The notes: generated from the sequence alone by a model not told the origin. A stretch of DNA of 64,000 nucleotides from Amycolatopsis camponoti (GCF_902497555.1 NZ_CABVGP010000001.1:2212501-2276500), one strand, 5' to 3'; numbered from the stretch's first letter, positions 19,611 to 30,767 are shown. Program-made: numbers and translations.

Positions 19611-22600
19611 TGCCGAAGAGGACGGACATCCAGCACGTGCTGGTGATCGGCTCCGGGCCGATCGTGATCGGGCAGGCCGCGGAGTTCGACTACTCCGGGA
19701 CCCAGGCCTGCCGGGTGCTGCGCAGCGAAGGCCTGCGCGTGTCACTGGTGAACTCGAACCCGGCCACCATCATGACCGACCCCGAGTTCGCCGACGCGAC
19801 CTACATCGAGCCGGTGACGCCGGACTTCGTCGAGAAGGTCATCGCCGTCGAACGCCCCGACGCGATCCTCGCCACGCTCGGTGGGCAGACGGCGCTCAAC
19901 TGTGCCGTCGCGCTGCACGAGCGCGGCGTGCTCGCCAAGTACGGGGTCGAGCTGATCGGTGCCGACATCGACGCCATCCAGCGCGGTGAGGACCGGCAGA
20001 AGTTCAAGAACATCGTCGCCGAGGTCGGTGCCGAGACCCCGCGCAGCCGCGTCTGCAACACCATGGACGAGGTCCGGGACACGGTGAAGGAGCTGGGCCT
20101 CCCGGTCGTCATCCGGCCGTCGTTCACCATGGGCGGGCTCGGGTCCGGCATGGCGCACACGCCCGAAGACCTGGAACGGCTCGCTTCCACCGGCCTCGAC
20201 GAGTCGCCGGTCACCGAGGTGCTCATCGAGGAGAGCGTGCTCGGCTGGAAGGAGTACGAGCTCGAGCTGATGCGCGACCGCAGTGACAACGTCGTGGTCG
20301 TCTGCTCGATCGAGAACGTCGACGCGATGGGCGTGCACACCGGCGACTCCGTCACCGTGGCGCCGACCATGACGCTCACCGACCGCGAGTACCAGGTGAT
20401 GCGCGACGTCGGCATCGACGTGCTGCGCGCGGTCGGCGTCGACACCGGCGGCTGCAACATCCAGTTCGCGATCAACCCCGAAGACGGCCGGATGGTCGTC
20501 ATCGAGATGAACCCGCGCGTCTCCCGATCGAGTGCGCTGGCGTCGAAGGCGACCGGCTTCCCGATCGCCAAGATCGCCGCGAAGCTCGCCATCGGCTACA
20601 CGCTCGACGAGATCCAGAACGACATCACCGGCGAGACCCCGGCGGCGTTCGAGCCCACTTTGGACTACGTCGTCGTCAAGATGCCGCGGTTCGCCTTCGA
20701 GAAGTTCCCGGGCGCCGACCCGACGCTGACCACGACGATGAAGAGCGTCGGCGAGGCGATGTCGTTCGGCCGCAGCTTCCCCGAGGCGCTCGGCAAGGCG
20801 ATGCGGTCGATCGAGACCAAGGCGACCGGGTTCTGGACGTTGCCCGACCCCGATGGCGTCACGGTTGAGTCCACTTTGGACTCCCTGCGCACGCCGCACG
20901 AAGGCCGGCTGTACGAAGTCGAACGCGCGCTGCGCCTGGGCGCTTCGGTGCGGCAGGTCCACGAGGCCTCCGGCATCGACCCGTGGTTCATCGACCAGAT
21001 CGCCTACATCGGCGAGGTCGGCGCCGAGGTCCGCGACGCCCCGGTGCTCGACGGCGATCTCCTGCGCCGCGCCAAGCGCACCGGGCTGTCCGACCGGCAG
21101 ATCGCCGCGCTGCGGCCGGAGCTGGCCGGCGAGGACGGCGTCCGCACCCTGCGCCACCGCCTCGGCGTGCGGCCGGTGTTCAAGACCGTGGACACCTGCG
21201 CGGCGGAGTTCGCCGCGAACACGCCGTACCACTACTCGGCCTACGAGTCCGACCCCGAAGCGCAGTCCGAAGTGGCGGCGCAGACGGAGAAGCCGAAGGT
21301 GCTCATCCTCGGCTCGGGCCCGAACCGGATCGGCCAGGGCATCGAGTTCGACTACTCCTGCGTGCACGCGGCGATCGCGTTGCGGGAGGCCGGGTTCGAG
21401 GCCGTCATGGTCAACTGCAACCCGGAAACCGTGTCCACCGACTACGACACGTCCGACCGGCTGTACTTCGAGCCGCTGTCCTTCGAGGACGTCCTCGAGG
21501 TCGTGCACGCCGAGCAGGCGTCCGGCACGGTCGCCGGCGTCATCGTCCAGCTCGGCGGCCAGACCCCGCTGGGCCTGGCGAAGCGGCTCGCCGACGCCGG
21601 GGTCCCGGTGGTCGGGACGCCGCCGGAGGCCATCCACCTGGCCGAGGACCGCGGCGCGTTCGGCGAGGTCCTCACCGACGCCGGGCTGCCCGCGCCGCGC
21701 TACGGCACGGCGACGTCGTTCGAGGGCGCCAAGCGGATCGCCGACGAGATCGGCTACCCGGTGCTCGTCCGGCCGTCGTACGTCCTCGGCGGGCGCGGCA
21801 TGGAGATCGTCTACGACGAGGAGACCCTCGCCGGGTACATCAGCCGGGCCACCGAGATCACCCCCGAGCACCCGGTGCTCGTGGACCGCTTCCTCGACGA
21901 CGCCATCGAAATCGACGTCGACGCGCTGTTCGACGGCGAGGAGCTCTACCTCGGCGGCGTGATGGAGCACATCGAGGAGGCTGGCATCCACTCCGGCGAC
22001 TCCTCGTGCGCGCTGCCGCCGATCACGCTCGGGCACACCGATCTGCAGGCCGTCCGCCGCTCCACCGAGGCGATCGCGCGAGGCGTGGGCGTGCGCGGGC
22101 TCCTGAACGTCCAGTACGCGCTCAAGGACGACGTCCTGTACGTCCTGGAGGCCAACCCGCGGGCGTCGCGGACGGTGCCGTTCGTGTCCAAGGCCACGGC
22201 GGTGCCGCTGGCGAAGGCGGCCGCGCTGATCATGACCGGCTCGACGATCAAGGACCTGCGCGAGAGCGGCGTCCTGCCGTCCGACGGCGACGGCGGGCAG
22301 ATGCCGGCCGACTCGCCGGTCGCGGTCAAGGAAGCCGTGCTGCCCTTCCACCGCTTCCGCACGCCCGAAGGCCACGGCGTCGACTCGCTGCTGGGCCCGG
22401 AGATGAAGTCCACCGGCGAGGTGATGGGCGTCGACGTCGACTTCGGCAAGGCGTTCGCCAAGTCCCAGAGCGCGGCCTACGGCTCATTGCCGACGTCCGG
22501 GCGCGTGTTCGTCTCGGTCGCCAACCGCGACAAGCGCTCGATGGTCTTCCCGGTGAAGCGCCTGGCGGACCTCGGGTTCGAGATCCTCGCCACGTCCGGC

Positions 22601-22924
22601 ACCGCGGAAGTGCTGCGGCGCAACGGGGTCGCGTGCTCGGTGGTGCGCAAGCACTACCAAGGCTCGACCGAAGCCGAGCCGAACATTGTGGACGTCATCC
22701 TGGACGGCGACGTCGACATGGTGATCAACACTCCCTACGGCAACAGCGGTCCGCGCGTCGACGGCTACGAAATCCGCACCGCCGCGGTGTCGCGCGACAT
22801 CCCGTGCGTGACCACCGTGCAGGGCGCCGCGGCGGCCGTGCACGGCATCGAGGCGCTCATCCGGGGCGACATCGGGGTCAAGTCCCTGCAGGAGCTGCAG
22901 GCGGCGCTGAAGGCGAAGTCGTGA
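19610..22924 (+). CDS. carB: Carbamoyl-phosphate synthase large subunit
   Basis: This 1,104-residue enzyme has two homologous ATP-grasp halves: the first opens with [20 protein letters not shown], and the second (about residue 561 onward) with [22 protein letters not shown]-terminal MGS-like regulatory domain (about 960-1090) ends at [11 protein letters not shown]. It forms carbamoyl phosphate for both pyrimidines and arginine. The length is normal. It overlaps carA by one base and pyrF by four. Confidence 0.97.
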   Translation: MPKRTDIQHVLVIGSGPIVIGQAAEFDYSGTQACRVLRSEGLRVSLVNSNPATIMTDPEFADATYIEPVTPDFVEKVIAVERPDAILATLGGQTALNCAVALHERGVLAKYGVELIGADIDAIQRGEDRQKFKNIVAEVGAETPRSRVCNTMDEVRDTVKELGLPVVIRPSFTMGGLGSGMAHTPEDLERLASTGLDESPVTEVLIEESVLGWKEYELELMRDRSDNVVVVCSIENVDAMGVHTGDSVTVAPTMTLTDREYQVMRDVGIDVLRAVGVDTGGCNIQFAINPEDGRMVVIEMNPRVSRSSALASKATGFPIAKIAAKLAIGYTLDEIQNDITGETPAAFEPTLDYVVVKMPRFAFEKFPGADPTLTTTMKSVGEAMSFGRSFPEALGKAMRSIETKATGFWTLPDPDGVTVESTLDSLRTPHEGRLYEVERALRLGASVRQVHEASGIDPWFIDQIAYIGEVGAEVRDAPVLDGDLLRRAKRTGLSDRQIAALRPELAGEDGVRTLRHRLGVRPVFKTVDTCAAEFAANTPYHYSAYESDPEAQSEVAAQTEKPKVLILGSGPNRIGQGIEFDYSCVHAAIALREAGFEAVMVNCNPETVSTDYDTSDRLYFEPLSFEDVLEVVHAEQASGTVAGVIVQLGGQTPLGLAKRLADAGVPVVGTPPEAIHLAEDRGAFGEVLTDAGLPAPRYGTATSFEGAKRIADEIGYPVLVRPSYVLGGRGMEIVYDEETLAGYISRATEITPEHPVLVDRFLDDAIEIDVDALFDGEELYLGGVMEHIEEAGIHSGDSSCALPPITLGHTDLQAVRRSTEAIARGVGVRGLLNVQYALKDDVLYVLEANPRASRTVPFVSKATAVPLAKAAALIMTGSTIKDLRESGVLPSDGDGGQMPADSPVAVKEAVLPFHRFRTPEGHGVDSLLGPEMKSTGEVMGVDVDFGKAFAKSQSAAYGSLPTSGRVFVSVANRDKRSMVFPVKRLADLGFEILATSGTAEVLRRNGVACSVVRKHYQGSTEAEPNIVDVILDGDVDMVINTPYGNSGPRVDGYEIRTAAVSRDIPCVTTVQGAAAAVHGIEALIRGDIGVKSLQELQAALKAKS

Positions 22925-23769
22925 GCACGCCGGAGCGCTTCGGGGCGCGGCTGGCGAAAGCCGTCGCGGACCGGGGCCCGCTGTGCGCCGGGATCGACCC
23001 CCACCCGGGCCTCCTCGAGGCCTGGGGGCTCCCGGTGGACGCTTCGGGCCTGGAACGGTTCGCGCTGTCCGCCACGGAGGTTCTGGCGGCGCGCACGGCG
23101 ATCGTGAAGCCGCAGTCGGCGTTCTTCGAAAGTTTCGGCGCGGCGGGCGTCCGCGTGCTGGAGCGGGTCGTCGAAACCGCGCGCGAAGCCGGCGCTCTGG
23201 TGCTGCTGGACGTCAAGCGCGGCGACATCGGCTCCACGATGGCGGCGTACACGGCCGCGTACGTGGCCGACGGGGCGGCGATCGCGGCCGACGCGATCAC
23301 CGTTTCGCCGTACCTCGGGTTCGGCTCTTTGGCCCAATGCGCCGAAACGGCGGTCGCCGCGGGGCGCGGCATCTTCGTGCTTGCGCGAACTTCGAACCCC
23401 GAAGCGGCCGCCGTGCAGAACGCGAAACTGCCCGACGGCCGCACCGTCGCGCAGGCGATCGTCGACTCCGCGGCGGCGCTCAACGCATCCGCGGGGCCGC
23501 TCGGCGATGTGGGTGTGGTGGTCGGCGCCACGGTTCCGCCGGGGGAGCTCGACCTCTCGCGGCTGAACGGACCCGTGCTGGCACCCGGTTTCGGGGCCCA
23601 GGGAGCCACTGTGGCCGATCTGAAGGCGCTCTTCGGCGCATCCCTGCCGGGAGTGCTGCCCGCGTCGTCTCGCGACATCCTGAAGCACGGTCCGGAGCAA
23701 GCGGCTTTGCGCCAAGCGGTCGAACGGGTCGCCGAAGTGCTGGCCGACCCGCAGGAAAACGACCAATAG
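22921..23769 (+). CDS. pyrF: Orotidine 5'-phosphate decarboxylase, type 2
   Basis: This 282-residue enzyme converts OMP to UMP. It belongs to the longer type 2 group common in actinobacteria, with [17 protein letters not shown] near the start and the catalytic [26 protein letters not shown] is the phosphate-binding region. The GTG start overlaps the carB stop, making it the last gene of the pyr operon. pyrD and pyrE are not in the window. Confidence 0.95.
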   Translation: MSTPERFGARLAKAVADRGPLCAGIDPHPGLLEAWGLPVDASGLERFALSATEVLAARTAIVKPQSAFFESFGAAGVRVLERVVETAREAGALVLLDVKRGDIGSTMAAYTAAYVADGAAIAADAITVSPYLGFGSLAQCAETAVAAGRGIFVLARTSNPEAAAVQNAKLPDGRTVAQAIVDSAAALNASAGPLGDVGVVVGATVPPGELDLSRLNGPVLAPGFGAQGATVADLKALFGASLPGVLPASSRDILKHGPEQAALRQAVERVAEVLADPQENDQ

Positions 23770-23806
23770 CAGGGCCCGGAACGGGGTCCCACCAGGCACC
23801 CCCGCA

Positions 23807-23836
23807 TTGTGGCCGGTGCTCACGGGTGGGTACCGT
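23807..23836 (+). promoter_or_regulatory. Probable promoter of mihF-gmk-rpoZ-coaBC
   Basis: TTGTGG (23807-23812) and TACCGT (23831-23836) are 18 bases apart, about 40 bases before the mihF start. They fall in the only sizeable gap (107 bases) between pyrF and mihF. Confidence 0.45.
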
Positions 23837-23876
23837 CGCGTCACCCACCCAGATTTGAGAACTACCGGAGGAAAAC

Positions 23877-24194
23877 GTGGCACTTCCCCAGCTGACAGAG
23901 GAACAGCGCGCTGCGGCGCTGGAGAAGGCCGCCGCCGCTCGCAAGATCCGTGCTGAGCTGAAGGAGCGGCTGAAGCGGGGCGGTACCACTCTGGTCGACG
24001 TGCTGAAGCAGGCCGAGGAGAACGAAGTCCTCGGCAAGATGAAGGTTTCGGCTCTGCTCGAGGCCCTTCCGGGCGTCGGCAAGGTCCGCGCGCAGCAGAC
24101 CATGGAACGACTGGAGATCGCCCCCAGCCGTCGCCTTCGCGGCCTCGGCGACCGGCAGCGCAAGGCGCTGCTGGCCGAGTTCAGCGGCGAGTGA
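23877..24194 (+). CDS. mihF: Actinobacterial integration host factor
   Basis: This 105-residue nucleoid protein is the actinobacterial IHF, unrelated to HU-type IHF. The long N-terminal helix ([19 protein letters not shown]) is followed by an S13/H2TH-like DNA-binding part with [19 protein letters not shown] and the C-terminal [17 protein letters not shown]. It binds DNA broadly and supports phage integration in mycobacteria. GTG 23877 has a strong GGAGGAAAA upstream. It overlaps gmk by four bases. Confidence 0.95.
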   Translation: MALPQLTEEQRAAALEKAAAARKIRAELKERLKRGGTTLVDVLKQAEENEVLGKMKVSALLEALPGVGKVRAQQTMERLEIAPSRRLRGLGDRQRKALLAEFSGE

Positions 24195-24859
24195 ACGGCG
24201 CCGGTCGTGACTACCCGGTGAACCGGGGCGCCGACCGCGGCAGTGAGCCGGTGACGGGGGACATCCCCCGGCACCGGCTCACCGTCGTATCGGGGCCTTC
24301 GGGGGTCGGGAAGTCGAGCGTGGTGGGCGAGCTGCGGAAGCTGGAGCCCGACATCTACTTCAGCGTCTCGGTGACCACGCGCAAGCCCCGCCCCGGCGAA
24401 GTCGAGGGCGCGCACTACCACTTCGTCGACCGCGCCGAGTTCGACGCGATGGTCGCCGACGGCCGGCTCCTCGAGTGGGCCGAGTTCACCGGCAACTGCT
24501 ACGGCACCCCGCGCGAGCCGGTCGAGAAGGCCCTCGCCGACGGCCGCCCGGCCATCCTGGAGATCGAGCTGCAGGGCGCCCGCCAGGTCCGCGCGGCGAT
24601 GCCGGAGGCCCGGCTGGTGATGCTGATGCCGCCGTCCTGGGAGGAACTGGTCGGCAGGCTCACCGGGCGCGGCACCGAGAACGAGGCCGCCGTGCAGGCC
24701 CGGCTGGCCGAAGCGGAGCGTGAGCTGGCCGCCGCCGGCGAGTTCGACCACCGGGTCGTCAACGCCGACGTGCGAGAGGCCGCTGAGCACTTGCTAAACT
24801 TGATTACCGGCGAGCAGTTTGCCGCCGGTAGTCCCACAGATTCGGAGCACCACGAGTGA
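24191..24859 (+). CDS. gmk: Guanylate kinase
   Basis: This 222-residue kinase converts GMP to GDP. The P-loop is [14 protein letters not shown] (from about residue 32). [20 protein letters not shown] binds GMP, and the lid region LTGRGTEN follows. About 25 extra N-terminal residues precede the core, set by the GTG overlapping the mihF stop; a shorter start is possible at GTG 24218 or 24251. It overlaps rpoZ by four bases. Confidence 0.95.
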   Translation: MNGAGRDYPVNRGADRGSEPVTGDIPRHRLTVVSGPSGVGKSSVVGELRKLEPDIYFSVSVTTRKPRPGEVEGAHYHFVDRAEFDAMVADGRLLEWAEFTGNCYGTPREPVEKALADGRPAILEIELQGARQVRAAMPEARLVMLMPPSWEELVGRLTGRGTENEAAVQARLAEAERELAAAGEFDHRVVNADVREAAEHLLNLITGEQFAAGSPTDSEHHE

Positions 24860-25125
24860 CGACTCAGGCGACCCTGCACGAAGAGCTCGAGGGCATCACC
24901 AACCCGCCGATCGACGACCTGCTCGAGAAGGTCAGCTCGAAGTACGCGCTGGTGATCTACTCGGCCAAGCGTGCCCGCCAGATCAACGACTACTACGCCC
25001 AGCTGGGCGAGGGCCTGCTCGAGTACGTCGGCCCGCTCGTCGAGCCGGGCCCGCGCGAGAAGCCGCTCTCGATCGCGCTGCGCGAGATCCACGGCGGCCT
25101 GCTCGAGCACACCGAGGGTGAGTAA
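24856..25125 (+). CDS. rpoZ: RNA polymerase omega subunit
   Basis: This 89-residue omega subunit helps assemble the beta-prime subunit. The conserved blocks [29 protein letters not shown] and [17 protein letters not shown] are present. GTG 24856 overlaps the gmk stop. The gmk-rpoZ-coaBC order is widely conserved in actinobacteria. Confidence 0.95.
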   Translation: MTTQATLHEELEGITNPPIDDLLEKVSSKYALVIYSAKRARQINDYYAQLGEGLLEYVGPLVEPGPREKPLSIALREIHGGLLEHTEGE

Positions 25126-26338
25126 GCCCAAGGTCGTCCTGGGCGTGGGCGGCGGCATCGCCGCCTACAAGGCCTGTGAGGTGCTGCGCGGACTGACCGA
25201 ATCCGGTCACGACGTCCGCGTGGTCCCCACCGAAGCCGCGCTGAACTTCGTCGGCGCGGCCACCTTCGAAGCCCTCTCCGGGCACCCCGTGCACACGGGT
25301 GTGTTCACCGAGGTGCCCGAGGTGCAGCACGTCCGCGTCGGCAAGGAAGCCGATCTCGTCCTGGTCGTCCCGGCCACGGCGAACCTGCTCGCCAAGGCCG
25401 CCCACGGCCTCGCGGACGACCTGCTGACGAACACCCTGCTCACCGCCCGGTGCCCGGTCGCCTTCTTCCCGGCGATGCACACGGAGATGTGGGAGCACCC
25501 CGCGACCCGCGCCAACGTGGCCCTGCTGCGCTCGCGCGGCGCGATCGTCACCGAGCCCGACTCCGGCCGGTTGACCGGCGTCGACACCGGCAAGGGCCGC
25601 CTGGCGAACCCCGCCGAGATCGTCGACCTCGCCCGGCTGCTGCTGGCCCGGCCGGACGCCCTCCCGCGCGACCTCGAAGGGGTCCGCGTCGTGGTGTCGG
25701 CGGGCGGCACCCGCGAGCCGCTCGACCCGGTCCGCTACCTGGGCAACCGCTCGTCCGGCAAGCAGGGCTACGCGCTGGCCCGCGTCGCCGCCCAGCGTGG
25801 CGCCAAGGTCACCCTGGTCACCGCCCACACCGTCGCGCTGCCGGACCCGGCGGGCGCGACCGTCTCGCACGTGTCGACGGCGGAGGAGCTGCGACAGGCG
25901 GTGCACGCCGCGTCCGAGACCGCCGACGTCGTCGTGATGGCCGCCGCCGTCGCCGACTTCCGGCCGGCGAACCGGGCCGACCACAAGATCAAGAAGTCCG
26001 ACGATCAGCCGGACCCGGTCATCACGCTCGCCCGCAATGCGGACATCCTGGCCGAACTGGTGCGAAACCGGCGTCCCGGACAGGTCGTCGTGGGATTCGC
26101 CGCGGAAACCGGGGACGAGCACGGCGACGTCCTCGACCACGCCCGCGTGAAACTCAAGCGAAAAGGCGCGGATCTGCTGGTCGTGAACGCCGTCGGCGAC
26201 GGCAAGGCGTTCGGCACGGAGGACAATTCGGGCTGGCTGCTCGGCTCCGACGGCACGGAAATCCCCATCCCCTTGGGCGCGAAAGCCGAACTCGCGTCCA
26301 CTCTGTGGGACGCTGTAGTGAGCTTCATGAAGCGTTGA
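25118..26338 (+). CDS. coaBC: Coenzyme A biosynthesis bifunctional protein CoaBC
   Basis: This 406-residue fusion makes phosphopantothenoylcysteine (CoaB) and decarboxylates it (CoaC). The N-terminal flavoprotein CoaC part includes [17 protein letters not shown], a histidine in EVQHVRVG and PAMHTEMW. The CoaB part (about residue 186 on) has [25 protein letters not shown] and the conserved NAVG and AFGTEDN segments. The GTG at 25118 lies inside the last codons of rpoZ, an 8-base overlap. Confidence 0.94.
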   Translation: MSKPKVVLGVGGGIAAYKACEVLRGLTESGHDVRVVPTEAALNFVGAATFEALSGHPVHTGVFTEVPEVQHVRVGKEADLVLVVPATANLLAKAAHGLADDLLTNTLLTARCPVAFFPAMHTEMWEHPATRANVALLRSRGAIVTEPDSGRLTGVDTGKGRLANPAEIVDLARLLLARPDALPRDLEGVRVVVSAGGTREPLDPVRYLGNRSSGKQGYALARVAAQRGAKVTLVTAHTVALPDPAGATVSHVSTAEELRQAVHAASETADVVVMAAAVADFRPANRADHKIKKSDDQPDPVITLARNADILAELVRNRRPGQVVVGFAAETGDEHGDVLDHARVKLKRKGADLLVVNAVGDGKAFGTEDNSGWLLGSDGTEIPIPLGAKAELASTLWDAVVSFMKR

Positions 26339-26419
26339 CCGTCCTCCGAGCGATAGTCAGTACGCTTGCACAGGTAAGGGGTGCCTAAGTTTCGGGGCAT
26401 CCGACGACAAGGTGAGGAA

Positions 26420-27634
26420 GTGACGGCCACCGTGACCGCGTCTAGCAGCAGATTGTTCACCTCGGAGTCGGTGACCGAAGGGCACCCCGACAAGATTTGC
26501 GACGCCATCAGCGACTCGATCCTCGACGGTCTGCTGTCGAAGGACCCGCGCAGCCGCGTGGCGGTCGAGACCCTGATCACCACCGGCCAGGTGCACGTCG
26601 CCGGCGAGGTGACCACGGAGGCGTACGCCGACATCCCCACGATCGTCCGCGACGTCATCCTGAAGATCGGGTACGACTCCTCGGCCAAGGGCTTCGACGG
26701 CAACTCGTGCGGCGTCAACGTCGCGATCGGCTCGCAGTCGCCTGACATCGCCCAGGGCGTCGACACCGCGTACGAGTCGCGGGTCGAGTCCGACGAAGAC
26801 GAGATCAACCGCCAGGGTGCCGGCGACCAGGGCCTGATGTTCGGCTACGCCTGCTCGGACACCCCCGAGCTGATGCCGCTGCCCATCGCGCTGGCGCACC
26901 GGCTGTCGAAGCGGCTGACCGCGGTCCGCAAGGACGGCGTGCTGCCGTACCTGCGCCCGGACGGCAAGACCCAGGTGACCATCGAGTACGCCGGCGACCA
27001 GCCGGTGCGCCTCGACACGGTCGTCGTGTCTTCGCAGCACGCCGACGGCATCGACCTCGAGCGGATGCTCAGCGTCGACGTCAAGGAGCACGTGGTCGGC
27101 CCCGAGATCGACGCGCTGGGCATCGACACCTCCAGCGCGCGGCTGCTGGTCAACCCGACCGGCCGCTTCGTCATCGGCGGCCCGATGGGCGACGCCGGCC
27201 TGACCGGGCGCAAGATCATCGTCGACACCTACGGCGGCATGGCCCGCCACGGTGGCGGCGCGTTCTCCGGCAAGGACCCGTCCAAGGTCGACCGTTCCGC
27301 CGCGTACGCGATGCGCTGGGTGGCCAAGAACGTCGTCGCCGCCGGGCTGGCGTCGCGGACCGAGGTGCAGGTCGCCTACGCGATCGGCAAGGCGGCCCCG
27401 GTCGGCCTGTTCGTCGAGACGTTCGGGACCGAGACGGTCGACCCGTCGAAGATCCAGCAGGCCATCACCGAGGTCTTCGACCTGCGGCCCGCCGCGATCA
27501 TCCGCGACCTCGACCTGCTTCGCCCGATCTACGCCCCGACGGCGGCGTACGGCCACTTCGGCCGGCCCGAGCTGGACCTCCCCTGGGAGAGCACGGCCCG
27601 CGCCGAGGCGCTGAAGAACGCCGCGGGAGCCTGA
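26420..27634 (+). CDS. metK: S-adenosylmethionine synthetase
   Basis: This 404-residue enzyme makes SAM from methionine and ATP. The motifs [27 protein letters not shown] and [19 protein letters not shown] are intact. I chose GTG 26420 ([17 protein letters not shown]), with AAGGTGAGG upstream, over GTG 26381, which would add 13 unconserved residues. The 81-base upstream gap shows no SAM riboswitch that I can recognise. It is followed by a hairpin terminator. Confidence 0.96.
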   Translation: MTATVTASSSRLFTSESVTEGHPDKICDAISDSILDGLLSKDPRSRVAVETLITTGQVHVAGEVTTEAYADIPTIVRDVILKIGYDSSAKGFDGNSCGVNVAIGSQSPDIAQGVDTAYESRVESDEDEINRQGAGDQGLMFGYACSDTPELMPLPIALAHRLSKRLTAVRKDGVLPYLRPDGKTQVTIEYAGDQPVRLDTVVVSSQHADGIDLERMLSVDVKEHVVGPEIDALGIDTSSARLLVNPTGRFVIGGPMGDAGLTGRKIIVDTYGGMARHGGGAFSGKDPSKVDRSAAYAMRWVAKNVVAAGLASRTEVQVAYAIGKAAPVGLFVETFGTETVDPSKIQQAITEVFDLRPAAIIRDLDLLRPIYAPTAAYGHFGRPELDLPWESTARAEALKNAAGA

Positions 27635-27647
27635 CGCACGATCCGGT

Positions 27648-27681
27648 GAAGGCCACCTCGAAGCTCTTCGAGGTGGCCTTC
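27648..27681 (+). terminator. metK terminator
   Basis: A perfect 16-bp inverted repeat (27648-27663 and 27666-27681, starting GAAGGCCACCTCG) folds into a tight hairpin 13 bases after the metK stop. It precedes the priA start at 27724. Confidence 0.75.
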
Positions 27682-27723
27682 CTGGCGTCCGGGATGTCGG
27701 AGGGGTCTGGTAGAGATCACGGC

Positions 27724-29826
27724 GTGAGTAGTTCCGAGCCCGCCGCTCTCTGGGAGCTCCCGGAGAAGCCGCCTCCCGCTCCGGCGAAGGCGGCGCCCTC
27801 GCGTGCCCGGAAACCGGCGAAGGCCGGCCAGAAGGCCAAGGGGGCCCAGTCGCCCGCGCCCGAGCGGCCGGTCGCGCGGATCGTCGTCGACATCCCGCTG
27901 GCCCACCTCGACCGCACCTTCGACTACCTCGTGCCGGAGAAGCTGCACGAGACCGCCGTGCCCGGCTGCCGCGTGCGCGTCCGGTTCGCCGGGCAGCTCG
28001 TCGACGGCTACCTGATCGAGCGCGGCGAGACCAGCGACTACGGCAGCAAGCTGGCGTTCCTCGACCGCGTGACGTCGCCCGAGGCGGTGCTGCCGCCGTC
28101 GTCGCACGCGGTCTGCCGCGCGGTCGCCGACCGTTACGGCGGCACCCTGTCGGACGTCCTGCGCCTGGCGATCCCGCCCCGCCACGCGAAGGCCGAGGCC
28201 GAACCGCCGCCGGCGCCCGCGGCGCTCCCCGAAGCACCCGACACGACGGCCTGGGGACGCTACCAGCGTGGTCCGGCGTTTCTGGAGGCCCTCGCCGAGG
28301 GCAAGCCCGCGAACGCCGTCTGGCAGGCGCTGCCGGGCGAGGACTGGCCGCGCCGGCTCGCCGAGGCCGCCGCTTCGGTGGCCGCCGCGGGGCGGGGCGC
28401 GGTGCTGGTGGTCCCGGACCACCGCGACCTGACCCGGGTGCACGAGGCCTGCGCGGCGCTGGTGGGTGAGGAGGCCGTGGTGGCGCTGATCGCCGGCCTC
28501 GGGCCCGCGGAGCGGTACCGGCGCTGGCTGGCGGTGTTGCGCGGCGCGGTGCGCGTGGTGGTCGGCACCCGGGCGGCGATGTTCGCGCCGGTCCACGACC
28601 CCGGCCTGTTCGTCGTCTGGGACGACGGCGACGACCTGCACCTCGACCCGCACGCGCCCTACCCGCACGTCCGCGACGTGCTGATGGACCGCGCGCACGC
28701 GGCGAAGGCGTCGCTGCTGGTCGGCGGGTTCGCCCGGACGGCGGAGGCCCAGCTGCTGGTCGAGTCGGGCTGGGCTGTGCCGGTCCTGGCCGACCGCACG
28801 GTGCTGCGGTCGGCGGCGCCCCGCGTCACCCCGGTCGGCGAGGACTTCGACGTCGCCCGAGACGAGGCGGCGCGCGTCGCCCGGCTGCCGGCCGTGGCGT
28901 TCGAAGCCGCGCGGCAAGCGTTTGCGGCTGGCCTGCCGACGCTGGTCCAGGTGCCCCGGCGTGGGTACGTCCCGGGCCTGGCGTGCGGCAACTGCCGCAC
29001 GCCGGCGCACTGCCGCCGCTGCGCGGGGCCGCTGGCGCTGCCCGGCGGGTCGGTGGACGGGCAGCCGAAACCCCCGGCGTGCCGCTGGTGCGGAGTCCCG
29101 GAGACGGCGTTCCGCTGCACGGCGTGCGGCTCGGTCCGCCTGCGCGCGGTGATCGTCGGCGCGAAGCGGACGGCGGAGGAGCTGGGGCGGGCGTTCCCGG
29201 GCATCCCGGTCCGCACCTCGGGAGCGGCGGAGGTCCTGGCCTCGGTCCCGGGCAAGCCGGCGCTGGTGGTGTGCACGCCGGGAGCGGAACCGGTGGCCGA
29301 GGGCGGCTACGGCGCGGCGCTGCTGCTGGACGGCTGGGCATTGCTGGGGCGTCAGGACTTGCGGGCGGGGGAGGAGGCGTTGCGCCGCTGGATGGCGGCC
29401 GCATCCCTGGTCCGCCCCGCCGCCTCGGGCGGCCGCGTGATCGTCGGAGCGGAGGCGGGGATGCCGGTGGTCCAGGCACTGGTCCGCTGGGACCCGGCGT
29501 GGCACGCGGGGCAGGAGCTGTCGGAACGCCGTGAGCTGGGCTTCCCGCCGGCGATGCGGATGGCGAGCGTCGAGGGAAGCCCGGACGCGGTGGCGGGCTT
29601 CCTCGACGACCTGCCGTTGCCGTCGTCGGGGGAGGTACTGGGCCCGGTCCCGCTCGGGGAGATCGACGAGGACGGGAATGCCGCACGGGAGCGGGCCCTG
29701 GTGCGGGTATCCCGCGCGGAGGGCAAGGCGCTGTCGTCCTCGATCCACGCGGCCGCGGCCCGGCGGGACGCCAAGAAGGCGACGGAACCGATCCGCGTCC
29801 AGGTGGATCCGCTGGACCTCATTTAG
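27724..29826 (+). CDS. priA: PriA-like primosomal protein N' lacking helicase motifs
   Basis: This 700-residue protein belongs to the PriA family that restarts stalled replication forks. The N-terminal DNA-binding domain (VARIVVDIPLAHLDRTFDYLVP) and the zinc-binding cysteine cluster (CGNCRTPAHCRRC, CRWCG, CTACG) are present. The ATP-binding GSGKT loop is missing, and the DEEH box is replaced by VVWDDGDD. This is the pattern of actinobacterial PriA proteins thought not to be active helicases. GTG 27724 was chosen because an earlier start would begin inside the metK terminator. Confidence 0.88.
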   Translation: MSSSEPAALWELPEKPPPAPAKAAPSRARKPAKAGQKAKGAQSPAPERPVARIVVDIPLAHLDRTFDYLVPEKLHETAVPGCRVRVRFAGQLVDGYLIERGETSDYGSKLAFLDRVTSPEAVLPPSSHAVCRAVADRYGGTLSDVLRLAIPPRHAKAEAEPPPAPAALPEAPDTTAWGRYQRGPAFLEALAEGKPANAVWQALPGEDWPRRLAEAAASVAAAGRGAVLVVPDHRDLTRVHEACAALVGEEAVVALIAGLGPAERYRRWLAVLRGAVRVVVGTRAAMFAPVHDPGLFVVWDDGDDLHLDPHAPYPHVRDVLMDRAHAAKASLLVGGFARTAEAQLLVESGWAVPVLADRTVLRSAAPRVTPVGEDFDVARDEAARVARLPAVAFEAARQAFAAGLPTLVQVPRRGYVPGLACGNCRTPAHCRRCAGPLALPGGSVDGQPKPPACRWCGVPETAFRCTACGSVRLRAVIVGAKRTAEELGRAFPGIPVRTSGAAEVLASVPGKPALVVCTPGAEPVAEGGYGAALLLDGWALLGRQDLRAGEEALRRWMAAASLVRPAASGGRVIVGAEAGMPVVQALVRWDPAWHAGQELSERRELGFPPAMRMASVEGSPDAVAGFLDDLPLPSSGEVLGPVPLGEIDEDGNAARERALVRVSRAEGKALSSSIHAAAARRDAKKATEPIRVQVDPLDLI

Positions 29827-29829
29827 CCG

Positions 29830-29871
29830 CAAGAGTGCCTCTTGCCTTCGATCAAAAGGTACTTTTACACT
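29830..29871 (+). promoter_or_regulatory. Palindromic promoter of the Crp-like gene
   Basis: This unusually AT-rich stretch holds a TTGCCT -35 (29842-29847) and TACACT -10 (29866-29871) 18 bases apart. The ATG is 7 bases after the -10, so the message is probably leaderless. Two palindromes overlap it: CAAGAG-TGC-CTCTTG (29830-29844) at the -35, and AAAAG-GTA-CTTTT (29854-29866) in the spacer. Repressor binding there, perhaps by the encoded protein, would block transcription. Confidence 0.6.
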
Positions 29872-29877
29872 TAACTC

Positions 29878-30555
29878 ATGGCCGAAGCGCACGCAGACGA
29901 GAGCAGATGGCTTCTCGGCGAGGAAGAGATCCGCACTCTTGAGGGTGTCGGTAGCGTGCTGCGGCGCGGCGACGGCCACGTCTTCATGCGCGAAGGGGAG
30001 GACAGCGACTTCCTGCTGCTCATCAGGAAGGGACACGTGCAGGTCTCCACCGGTCAGCCGGCACGGATCGTGGCCTTCCGGGGGGCGGGGGAGACGGTCG
30101 GCGAGCTGGGAGTGATCGACGACGAGCCGCGGTCGGCCACCGTGACCGCCTGGGGTGACGTCGAGGCGCTGCACGTTCCGGCGGCCGAACTGCTGAAGTT
30201 CCTCGACGAGAACCGACCCGCGGAGCAAGCCCTGCACGCCGCGGTCCGCAAGCGGCTCGCTCAAGCGACGCGGAAGATCTCGGATTCCGACCTCGCGATG
30301 GAACGGCGGATCGCCAAGGCGCTCACCGAACTGATCGGGAACGGCATCTGCGAGGTCGTCGACGGGGTGCCGACCATCGGACTGAGCCAGAAGGACCTCG
30401 CATCCTTGAGCGGCTCCTCCCTGGAAGCGACCAAGAAGATCGTCCGCGTTTTCAAGCAGAGCGGTTTGATCGACACCGGGCGCCTCGTCCTCCGCGTCAC
30501 CGATGCCGAAGGGCTGCGCCGGATAGCCGGTGGCCGGCCCATGTCGTCGTGGTGA
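29878..30555 (+). CDS. Crp/Fnr-family transcription regulator
   Basis: This 225-residue protein has a cyclic-nucleotide-binding-type beta barrel (about residues 18-110; MREGEDSDFLLLIRKGHVQV and GETVGELGVIDDEPRSATV) and a Crp helix-turn-helix (about 165-200; SQKDLASLSGSSLEATKKIV). The phosphate-binding cassette GELGVIDDEPRSA resembles the cNMP-binding RxA motif, but the ligand is unproven. It is the first gene after the conserved priA block. It is probably co-transcribed with the small membrane protein and nucleotidyltransferase-fold genes that follow. Confidence 0.85.
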   Translation: MAEAHADESRWLLGEEEIRTLEGVGSVLRRGDGHVFMREGEDSDFLLLIRKGHVQVSTGQPARIVAFRGAGETVGELGVIDDEPRSATVTAWGDVEALHVPAAELLKFLDENRPAEQALHAAVRKRLAQATRKISDSDLAMERRIAKALTELIGNGICEVVDGVPTIGLSQKDLASLSGSSLEATKKIVRVFKQSGLIDTGRLVLRVTDAEGLRRIAGGRPMSSW

Positions 30556-30561
30556 TCAGCC

Positions 30562-30765
30562 GTGCTGTCCGTGCTGGAGCACCCTTCGAGCGGCTGGGTC
30601 CTCGCGATGCTGGCGATCGGGACTGTCGTCCACCAGATCGTCAGGCTGATGATGTTCAAAGCCGCGATCCGGAACAGCAAGCCGGCGGAACGCCCCCAGA
30701 TCATCAAGGCCATGCGTGGCCTGATCGGGCGTGGCCTGTCATCGCGAACCGACGACAAGGAATAG
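30562..30765 (+). CDS. Small single-span membrane protein
   Basis: This 67-residue protein has one hydrophobic helix (about residues 10-30) and a basic C-terminal half (KAAIRNSKPAERPQIIKAMRG). GTG 30562 begins 6 bases after the Crp-like stop, and the next gene starts 2 bases after its end, so the three are probably one transcript. I recognise no family. Its size and context suggest a small membrane partner of the neighbours. Confidence 0.6.
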   Translation: MLSVLEHPSSGWVLAMLAIGTVVHQIVRLMMFKAAIRNSKPAERPQIIKAMRGLIGRGLSSRTDDKE

Positions 30766-30767
30766 CC

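Noticed and set aside
19742..22375. An 877-codon open frame antisense to carB
   Set aside because: It is typical of high-GC antisense shadow frames, and carB is fully conserved on the other strand.
26339..26419. Possible SAM riboswitch before metK
   Set aside because: The gap is only 81 bases and lacks a recognisable aptamer core or terminator.
27529..30264. A 911-codon antisense frame across priA
   Set aside because: The composition is Arg/His/Asp-rich shadow sequence, with no ribosome-binding site or domain.
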